Positions 21,886-30,630 of a stretch of DNA of 64,000 nucleotides are shown here, in pieces (within the stretch, counting starts at the first letter, position 1; every line of letters begins with the position of its first letter). Position numbers and translations under genes: made by a program. This DNA is from Mimachlamys varia (lineage: Eukaryota; Mollusca; Bivalvia; Pectinida; Pectinidae), in the NCBI GenBank assembly GCA_947623455.1, contig OX392538.1, positions 37,060,001 through 37,124,000 on the forward strand, read 5' to 3'. Below the pieces are notes generated by a model. The model was not told where the DNA came from and ran no database searches. It saw only the letters and a program-made list of their open reading frames with translations.

Positions 21886-23710
21886 TGTTTGTGACCAGAT
21901 ATCTCAATGTACTATAGAAAGTGTTTGTGACCAGGTATCTCAATGTACTATAGAAAGTGTTTGTGATCAGGTATCTCAATGTTCTATAGCAAGTGTTTGT
22001 GACCAGATATCTCAATGTACTATAGAAAGTGTTTGTGACCAGATATCTCAATGTACTATAGAAAGTGTTTGTGACCAGGTATCTCAATGTTCTATAGTAA
22101 GTGTTTGTGACCAGATATCTCAATGTACTATAGCAAGTGTTTGTGACCAGGTATCTCAATGTACTATAGCAAATGTTTGTGACCAGGTATCTCAATGTTC
22201 TATGGCAAGTGTTTCTGATCAGGTATCTCAATGTTCTATAGCAAGTGTTTGTGACCAGATATCTCAATGTACTATAGTAAGTGTTTGTGACCAGGTATCT
22301 CAATGTTCTATAGCAAGTGTTTGTGACCAGATATCTCAATGTACTATAACAAGTGTTTGTGACCAGATATCTCAATGTTCTATAGCAAGAGTTTGTGACC
22401 AGGTATCTCATTGTAGCAAAGTAAGTGTTTGTGACCAGATATCTCAATGTACTATAGAAAGTGTTTGTGACCAGATATCTCAATGTACTATAGAAAGTGT
22501 TTGTGACCAGATATCTCAATGTTCTATAGCAAGTGTTTGTGACCAGATATTTCAATGTACTATAGCAAGTGTTTGTGACCAGATATCTCAATGTTCTATA
22601 GCAAGTGTTTGTGACCAGGTATCTCAATGTACTGTAGTAAGTGTTTGTGACCAGATATCTCAATGTACTATAGAAAGTGTTTGTGACCAGATATCTCAAA
22701 GTACTATAGTAAGTGTTTGTAACCAGATATCTCAATGTACTATAGAAAGTGTTTGTGACCAGATATCTCAATGTTCTATAGAAAGTGTTTGTGACCAGAT
22801 ATCTCAATGTTCTATAGTAAGTGTTTGTGACCAGGTATCTCAATGTTCTATAGCAAGTGTTTATGACCAGGTATCTCAATGTTATATAGTAAGTGTTTGT
22901 GACCAGGTATGCAATGTACTATAGTAAGTGTTTGTGACCTTGTACCTCAATGTACTGTAGAAAGTGTTTGTGACCAGATATCTCAATGTACTATAGAAAG
23001 TGTTTGTGACCAGATATCTCGATGTACTATAGTTAGTGTTTGTGACCAGGTATCTCAGTGATCTATAGTAAGTGTTTGTGGCCAGGTACCTTAATGTACT
23101 ATAGAAAGTGTTTGTGACCAGATATCTCAATGTACTATAGTTAGTGTTTGTGACCAGGTATCTCAATGTACTAAAGAAAGTATTTTGCCCAGGTATTTCA
23201 ATGTACTTAAAAAAGTGTTTGTGACCAGGTATCTCAATGCACTAAAGTAAATGATTGTGACCAGGCATCTTAATTCATTAAAGTAAATGTTTGTGAGCAG
23301 GTATTTCAGTGATCTATAGTAAGTGTTTGTGACTGTGTTTTCTCAGTGATATATAGTAAGTGTTTGTGACTAGGAATCTCAGTGATCTATAGTAACTGTT
23401 TGTGACTAGGTTTCTCAATTCACTAAAGTAAGTGTTTGTGACCAGCTCTCTCAATGTACTAAAGAAAGTATTTTGCCCAGGTATTTCAATGTACTTAAAA
23501 AAGTGTTTGCGACCAGGTATCTCAATGCACTTAAGTAAATGATTGTGACCAGGCATCTTAATGCATTAAAGTAAATGTTTGTGAGCAGGTATCTCAGTGA
23601 TCTATAGTAAGTGTTTGTGACTAGGTATTCTCAGTGATATATAGTAAGTGTTTGTGACTAGGAATCTCAGTGATCTATAGTAACTGTTTGTGACCAGGTA
23701 TCTCAGTGAT
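21886..23710 (+). repeat. 36-bp minisatellite array after module B
   Basis: Regular monomers to about 22,910, then increasingly irregular ones (CTTGTACCTC, TATTTTGCCCAGG, CTTAAAAAAG variants). A block at 23,160-23,290 is repeated at about 23,450-23,600. The array ends at CTGGAGGTAGC. Confidence 0.92.
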
Positions 23711-25127
23711 CTGGAGGTAGCATTTGTATTAGATGCACACAAAAATGTAATACATTGAAAACTTTGAAAGGGTGTAGCATTTATGCATACTTTTAGATTT
23801 AAAATTTAAGGATTGAATGTCTTTTTTGTTACTTGCAATGGCTGATGAAGTCAAGTGAACCTCGCGCAAATGAAGTTTACTAAATGTTTGTGAGCAGGTA
23901 TCTCAGTGATCTATAGTAAGTGTTTGTGACTAGGTATTCTCAGTGATATGAACCATTTGCAAGAGTATCACTTGACTTTATCAGCCGATGCAAGCAACAA
24001 CAAAGACAATCAATATTTATATTAACGTTAACTATTTTAAATTTCCCGCCATTCGCATGTTTTATAAGTTGCCGGTGCCACATGGTGCTTCGATTTTGTT
24101 ACATTGTTGCACACTTATCGTCATGTATATACATACGCAGAACATCCGATAGCTAGCTTCATTCATCACTAGGCAACAGAAAAAATGTAGTCCACAGACA
24201 AGATGTTTATTTGTTTATTTTTATATGTGCTTTAATCGTACCTCTCAAACTTTTATTTTCATTACGAATCGATTGAAATATCTTTCCAGTTTTTCCAGAA
24301 AAAAATGCCACTCTAATCCCAACTCCTCTGAAGGATAGAATTATTCTTGGTTAAGGTCCAAAAACTACGCCGTGAATGTAACAAATTCTCTAGCCCCTAT
24401 GAGCAAGGTAAGTTATGTAGTTTCGTGAACAGGTTTCGTCTGTCAAATGATAGAATCTAACGTATGTAACTTCTTGAAAGAGAAAGGATTTCTGTGACTT
24501 ATCTCAAACGTTTTATTTTTGTATTGGACATGAAATAAAATCACGAAATCTGACTGACGAGCATATGATCCCATTCGCATTTCGCATGATCATCGAGGGA
24601 ACCTATGAGGAATATTTAGGACCAATATTTCCTCCTGCTTTCGGAAATGTCAGTATTTTGTCAGAAGAAGTATTATTAAAGCTATCTAGCTGCGAAATGA
24701 TACCAGCATGTAAACAGCTGTTGTAAAGAAATTAAATGTATTACTTCGCCAGGAACGAAAAAGCGCGTACCAAACTTACTAGATGATTAGAGTTTACAAG
24801 TTTCATTGAGGCGGTGGGAAGTAAAAATGTAAGCATATATGATATGAATAACTTAAGCGCCGTCATAGAAATCTGGCAAGTGTTTACAGAGGTATAATGT
24901 ATAAATTATCTTCTTACAATACAATTGAATCCTCGACACTACGTTTTATTTAATCAAAGCTGCATGTATTTTGATGAGACAGCTATACATTCAAATAAGA
25001 CATTAAACTATGTAACTTATGTCGATATTTTTACAAACTACATTTTTTAAGGATTTAACTCAACTGGATTTGTTATCCCAATGTAATATCGTAAGTGTTT
25101 GTGTCTAGGTGTCTCAATGTACTACAC
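23711..25127 (+). repeat. Array-associated module, copy C (longest)
   Basis: Begins with about 100 bp that also occurs at 15,494-15,600, then the hairpin (arms 23849-23872 and 23954-23977), then the ~1.1-kb body at perhaps 90% similarity to A and B. It ends with a short extension (GGATTTGTTATCCCAATG...) and a single degenerate 36-bp monomer. The extension is shared with copy D but not with A or B. Confidence 0.82.
23849..23977. repeat. Hairpin of module C with array monomers in its loop
   Basis: The arms match those of A and B, and pairing extends outward to about 41 bp (CTTGCAATGGCTGATGAAG on the left, its near-complement on the right). The 81-base loop contains about two 36-bp-type monomers (TGTTTGTGAGCAGGTATC, TGTTTGTGACTAGGTATT) where A and B have only 23 bases. 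Confidence 0.8.
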
Positions 25128-25129
25128 AG

Positions 25130-25550
25130 GCAAAATTTCTTGATTTCAATTCAGGTAAATTTCAGGTAAATTTCAGGTCAAAATTTTCAGGTGAAATTGA
25201 CCTGAAAAGAGCAAAATGTCAATTCATGTCAAATTTTTTACCTGAAATTGACCTGAAATTCAGGTGAAATTCAGGTGAATTTCAGGTCAATTTCACATGA
25301 AAGTAATTTCAGGTCAATTTCAGGTCAATTTCAGGTCAATTTCAGGTCAATTCAGGTGAATTTTAGGTCAAAAAATTACCATGAATCAACTTTTATTTGC
25401 TCTTTTCAGGTCAATTTCAGGTCAAATTCAGGTAAATTTCAGGTCAAAATTTTCAGGCCAATTTTACCTGAAATTCGTGTCAATTTTACCTCATTTTCAG
25501 GTCAATTTGACATCAATTTCAGGTCAATTTGAGGTAAAAAAAATTGACAT
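25130..25550. repeat. Short-period repeat of AGGTCA half-sites
   Basis: A field of TTTCAGGTCAA-like units, with period mostly 11 bp. Exact AGGTCA occurs at 25284, 25311, 25322, 25333, 25344, 25365, 25408, 25419, 25441, 25499 and 25521. The opposite orientation, TGACCT, occurs at 25198 and 25249. Starts at 25311/25322/25333/25344 and 25408/25419 are separated by exactly 5 spacer bases, the DR5 layout bound by retinoic-acid-receptor/RXR heterodimers. Whether it binds anything is unknown; it may be a simple tandem repeat. The small frames across it are repeat-derived. Confidence 0.85.
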
Positions 25551-26003
25551 GAATTTACTCTTTTTTGACATATAATGTGATTTGTTATAACACTTCAAGA
25601 TGATATTCAGCTGAATTTCATGTGTTGATTCCTACTCAGTGACTTCTGGTGAGGTTTTCTCTCCATATCTATTTGGACCTGTTCATAAATACATGAATAT
25701 ACATTGTACAGCAGTTTCTCCAGGAACAACATGTGATTATTACAAGTCTTTTCAATAAAGAAAACAAAGATATATTAAAAAACTTCAATATTTAATCAAT
25801 ACATTTCTCCCATTTTAACTACTCATCTGTAATGAATTTTTCAATATAAAAAGTTGAGAAAATGATGTTAAAATGATATGCTGTATGCAAAAGTCATGTA
25901 CTTGTTCTGGTTTATCAGGAAAAAGTGTTAAGATTTGTGTAACTTGTAACGTTAAATGTCACTGTCAGCACATTTTTTTCACAGGTTCACTTCCTAAGCT
26001 CCA
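25551..26003. other. No gene recognised
   Basis: AT-rich DNA. If 26004-26126 is a terminal exon on the minus strand, this would be its 3' untranslated region. The best poly(A)-signal candidate is ATTAAA on the minus strand at 25791-25796. Confidence 0.35.
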
Positions 26004-26126
26004 TTAATAAACTTCTGCATTTTCTTTAAAATAAAACCAAAGGATTCCTACAGTGTAAACAACCATCTTTGGCTTCAACGTCTTGTTCTTTTTTGCATTC
26101 AAATCAATAAAACATCTCCAGGTATT
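26004..26126 (-). other. Possible terminal coding exon, unassigned
   Basis: On the minus strand a TTTTCACAG acceptor is followed by 40 open codons (NTWRCFIDLNAKKNKTLKPK..., ending KENAEVY) and a TAA at 26004-26006. No family was recognised. It could be a downstream exon of a minus-strand gene or a chance frame. Confidence 0.25.
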
Positions 26127-27585
26127 CTGTGAAAATGAAAAAAAAATATTACATTTTTATTGAAAGAAACTGGTAGACTAAGCTTAACATTACCTATATT
26201 CTATAAGAAGAGAATTGACGCAACTGAAAATATTTTTTTTTTAAATATTGAGCATTCAATTGTTCTTATTATCATTCATAAATATACAGTATAGATATAG
26301 AATTGCATGGTCTTAACTTTTTTTCCAGCCCAGCGACATCTTACTGCATATTTGTTGGCAGACAAGATTTTTTTCTTTTGCATAGGCCTACTTGTTTTTG
26401 TAGGGACCGGTTTGTCTAGACGATTGTACGATTGTGGCATTGACCTTGACATGTACATTGTAAGTGTTGGGGTGTTAGGCGGGGGTGTTGGGGGTTAAGA
26501 AAACACAGGCCTTTATAATATTATATAGTGAATACTGACCCCATTGCCCCATGCATTGTTAATCGCGATACATGTAGTGCAATCTGGTATCCCGATTACT
26601 GTTAGACAATCTGTTTACGTTTCCGGGGGATACAGTAAAAGCCGGCCCATCACAAGTATCCGGATTATATAACCGACGATATAATGTCATAATATATTTG
26701 AATTATGCTTGTAATTTTACAGTAGGATAGTTTAACGTCGCCTCGGTTATTTTTTGTTTGAATCCATCTAGTTTCCACTGGAACACTATCGGAAATGCAC
26801 TTTTTTGAAAATATATCTTATTTTCTTTTCATTTCCGGAATCGAATCAATCCAATATTAGAATATATTCCGTTCGGCAACTTCAAAACCGTGGAAACTTT
26901 TATATATCTACATGTATATATGTAGGACATGTGGTCGCAGATGTACATATGTAGGCTTATATCGTACTTATGTCGCTTGTCTGAAGCCTTTTCGAGTTAA
27001 TAAGCACGCCTGCGTCCAAATTTTTATTTTTTCATTTCGTCAGGAAATAATCATTTTTTAAGCACGACGTTTCACGTTGAGCGTTTTTTTTTTTTGGAGG
27101 ATAATTTTGTTTGCAGATATTCGTCAAGGACTAAACAAATCGAAATAGAGTATTGTGAAATAATGTTCAAAATGTTATCACCTAGCTCTGGATATTGGGC
27201 CAAATATATCACCATATTGATTATTCCTTTCACGACACAGGGTCGTTACAATTCATGTAATTATAGCTTGTTACAAGCTTTACCGAACATAATCTTACAG
27301 TGTACTGGAATGATGAACGAATCAGAGGAAGGTAGCTAAACTAAACACTAATGCAAGAAACGCTGTTCGGCATAATTTCAAACTGGGAGTGGAATGATGG
27401 GATAGCATGTTATCTTTGTGTTCGGTTATCTCATCAGTTCAGAAAACAATCATAACATTTAATGGAATGTTACCAATTTTAATCCTCTAGATATGTTTCA
27501 TACACTTTTCGAATAATACGGAATTTACAAATTTTCATTTCAGTTCAATCAGCTATTAGTATCGCCTTTAAATACACTTGCACAA
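26127..27585. other. No gene recognised
   Basis: Single-copy-looking AT-rich sequence. Frames at 26276-26498 (both strands) and 27094-27339 lack motifs. Several homopolymer runs are present, such as the T-run at about 27,085-27,095. Confidence 0.45.
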
Positions 27586-28040
27586 AACAGTTTCGAAGTT
27601 TGTGTGTAGTAAGTAGAAATGTGTGTGAAGTTGGTGAAAATTCATGAAGAAACAAAGCCACTACAGTGCTGACAATCATTGTCTAAAAATGCAACAGTGG
27701 CCTTGACCCGACAACCCTGAAACTTGAACTTGCAACTTGTCAAAGATATTTTAACTCTGTATGTATAAGAGTGTGTGGTTTGATGAAAATCCATTAGTAA
27801 AGGAAACCATTCGAGTGCTGATAATTATTTTCTAAAATAGCCACAGTGAACTTGACCTTGACCTGATAACCCTAAAACTCGAACTCATCAATGATATTTT
27901 GATTTTGTATTAGTATGTGTAGTTTGATGAAATCCATGAAGCAATGAAGCCACTAGAGTGCTGACAATGAATTTCTAATAATAGCAACTGTGACCTTGAC
28001 CTTACAACCCTTAAGATATTTTGATTTTGTGCAAGTACTG
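27586..28040 (+). repeat. ~145-bp tandem repeat, about three units
   Basis: Units start near GTGCTGACAAT (27,667), GTGCTGATAAT (27,815) and GTGCTGACAAT (27,957). A partial unit lies before the first and the last is truncated. Each unit contains a CCTTGACC block, best developed as GAACTTGACCTTGACCTG in unit 2 and GTGACCTTGACCTTAC in unit 3. Each also contains a GATGAAAATCCAT-type block. Confidence 0.75.
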
Positions 28041-28200
28041 TAAAAAGTGAAATACTTCGTGGTGTGGAAATTTTGCCAATACATTTTCCCAGATGTACAT
28101 TGTATCCACACGCGAAAATAGTGGATAGTATATGTCACATTGCAAAACAAAAGACTGACAGCACAAACATTTCTACACTGCTAACAGTTTTGAGGCTGAC
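28041..28200. other. No gene recognised
   Basis: Short AT-rich link between two repeat elements. Confidence 0.4.
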
Positions 28201-29200
28201 TTAGCGAACAAGAGCACCGCGAGCGGAGGCATGATACGCCTGTCATACCATATCGGAAGTATAATGGTATGTAAACACAAAAAAAAGGTCTGACGTTTTC
28301 TACATAATGCCCCAAATTGCATCAGATACAAAGTTCCAAAGGGCCATAACTCTAGTAAATATTGTCGAATCAAACTGTCAATCAGGAAAACACAACTTCA
28401 TATCACGATGATTAAACTTAGCAAGTTTGAAAGATATCAATTGAAAATTGTAGGAGAAGATCTCCGGACAAACAACAATTTTCAACAGAAATGCATTTTC
28501 TACATATAAATGCCTATATTTTGCAATTGCAACTTTGCAATGCTGTTACGCGAAAAGTTGAAATAACTCAACAAAACCTGTAACATATATGTTAAATATT
28601 ATAGATATTCGAAGTATCATACCAAATTTTATAAAATTGAAGAGAGCACCAAAAAGCTCTGACAATTTTTACATAATGCCCCAAATTGCAATAAACACGA
28701 AGTTCCAAAGGGCCATATCTCTAGTAAATATTGTCAAATCAAACTGACTTTCAGGAAAACACAACTTCATGTCATGATAATAAAGCCTAGCGAATTTGAA
28801 AGATATCAATCGGAAACTGTAGGAGAAGATCTCCAGACAAATAACAGCTTACGACAGAAATGCATTGTCAACATAATGCCTATATTTAATTATGAAATGC
28901 TGTTACTCGAAAAGTTGAAATAACTCAACAAAACCTGTAATATATTTTAATAAGAAGAATTGAAAAAAAGACAAAAAAGTGCTGACGTTTTCTATATAAT
29001 GGCCGAAATTATGTCCCAAAAGGCCATAACTCTAGTGAATATTGTGGAATCAAACTATAAATCAGGAAAACACAACTTAATGTGATGTTGGTCAAGCCTA
29101 GCAAGTTTTAAAATCTCTGGACAAATAATACTTTACAACGAATGGACGGACAACGCCATACCATAAAACGTCCCATCATTTTTGACGGGTGTATACAAAT
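28201..29200. mobile_element. Non-autonomous dispersed element with three internal ~340-bp units
   Basis: Internal units begin near 28,291, 28,659 and 28,982. Each has a CTGAC start, a TAATGCCCCAAATTGCA block, an AGGGCCATAACTCTAGT-like block and an AATCAAACT..CAGGAAAACACAACTT block. The left end has GAACAAGAGCACCGCGAGCG. The right end has ACGCCATACCATAAAACG followed by a short stem, CCCATCA (29172-29178) and TGACGGG (29183-29189) around TTTT. There is no open frame of interest. Repeats of this look are common in molluscan DNA to my knowledge. A Helitron-like 3' hairpin is possible, but no CTRR end was confirmed. Confidence 0.6.
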
Positions 29201-30020
29201 TCCACACTCAAGCTTGATGGAAATTTATGAAAGAAAGAAAGAAGTGCTGACAAACTTCATTGGGCAGACAGTCATTTGATGACCAGGGCATAAAAATCAT
29301 GTAAACATTGTATTTGTCAGAAATATGTCAATGTTTCCCCTGATGTATGAGTCTTAAGCAGAACATTGAAAGAAAATCTCCTTCAAAGGAGAAGCTGGGT
29401 GATTCAAACAAAACAATTCTTATCAATGTTTTTTTCTTCAAAATATTTGCACATATATTATTAGGTTTTATTAAATACAGTTTAAGACAAAATTACCACT
29501 AATAAATTTTCAAAGTGGACATTTTGATGACACATTTAAATATACATTTAGGCGTCCTCTGTAGCATATTATCATATTGTGACCTGTTTCTTTGTAATGT
29601 ATACAAGGGGGGTAATTCAATCTAATTATCTCCCTTTCCACACCGGAATCTTGAAAAAATACAAGAAGACTTCCTTTCATATAGAAATGATTAATTTCAG
29701 TTTAACCTTAACCTTGAAATATGGCACAGACCTACGTTATAACATTTTCAAATTTGATATGCAGTTATATATATAGTGTATTCATTTACTCAAAATTATG
29801 TAATATTTGCACTGAAACTCAATATACATGTATGAACAATAACAGCATAAATGCTTTTCATTTGAGTATGAAAGCAAAATCTCTTCTGACGTAACTCCTG
29901 GTCTATTGATGACATCATTGCATTAACATTGTCAAATGAGAGTCCTTTAAGCTTGCTTTGCTTCGGATATCATGGAGAATATCCCTGGATCAAGTTTATC
30001 TGAATTGCATATTGTTTACC
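29201..30020. other. No gene recognised
   Basis: AT-rich sequence. The 65-codon frame at 29579-29776 has no motif. In the gene model below it is downstream of the poly(A) signal. Confidence 0.45.
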
Positions 30021-30026
30021 TTTATT
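30021..30026 (-). terminator. Poly(A) signal AATAAA
   Basis: AATAAA on the minus strand, 18 bases after the TAA of the exon-4 frame (30045-30047). With the acceptor at 30153 it defines a plausible terminal exon. Confidence 0.55.
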
Positions 30027-30152
30027 GAGATGCATTTTTGTTTTTTAAGAAAATGTAGGCTTCATAGCACTGGTGTTATTCTTAATCCAGTCCCTGTGTA
30101 CCCCATGTGATTTGGTTACACTTCCAGGAGAAAGCAAGGCATTTTCATTCAC
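30027..30152 (-). other. Exon 4 candidate (terminal) of the small minus-strand gene
   Basis: A TTTTCTCAG acceptor precedes 30152. Phase 0 is open for 35 codons (VNENALLSPGSVTKSH..., HRDWIKNNTSAMKPTFS) to the TAA at 30045. The HRDWIKN..SAMKP stretch resembles the 'H.C.KN..GSSKAME' motif that follows the zinc motif in Mutator-like transposase domains, with Trp in place of Cys. Neither splicing from exon 2 nor from exon 3 keeps this frame, so it may now be untranslated. Confidence 0.4.
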
Positions 30153-30546
30153 CTGAGAAAATAAATATTGTCAATATACAGTTTCCAAATCACATATATA
30201 CATATCCAAAATTGACAATAGACAGCTATACGATTACTTAGCAAATGTATATTGACCCAAGATATGTTTGTAGAACACTAAACTTCAATCTTCATATAGA
30301 TCTTGACCCTTATCTTAAGAGAAGTAATGACCTTGACATTTCTCTTGACAAAATATGAAGTGTTTATCTTGTAAAATTAAGACATACTTTATCATAAAAT
30401 TACAAATGAAATTTAGGCTCATGTCATGATCTGTCAGTATACAAATAAATACAAATTGTACAACAAATTTAAGATGTACATTATACAGAGACAACTTTTT
30501 TGAGATATTGCACTAAACTGAGGGTATTTATGAAGCCAACACTTAC

Positions 30547-30630
30547 CTTGTTCAGCCAATGTATCCTTCATTCTTTTTCATCCCAGCAGAAGATACTCTT
30601 ATTTCCAAAGACTTGGTCTAATCATAAAAC
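30547..30630 (-). other. Exon 3 candidate of the small minus-strand gene
   Basis: 84 bp bounded by TTTCTACAG on the 5' side and a strong donor AAG|GTAAGT. All three frames contain stops. In the frame set by exon 2 it adds GFMIRPSLWK and ends at TAA 30599-30601, 52 bases before the donor. Confidence 0.5.

Noticed and set aside
18831..23166. Long open frames of 210, 335, 372 and 573 codons as a Cys-rich or Tyr-rich repeat protein gene
   Set aside because: They exist on both strands of the minisatellite, follow from its 36-bp period, lack initiation and flanking gene signals, and vary without codon bias.
29172..29189. Certain Helitron 3' end
   Set aside because: A short stem is present but the CTRR terminus and an AT insertion dinucleotide were not confirmed; kept only as a possibility.
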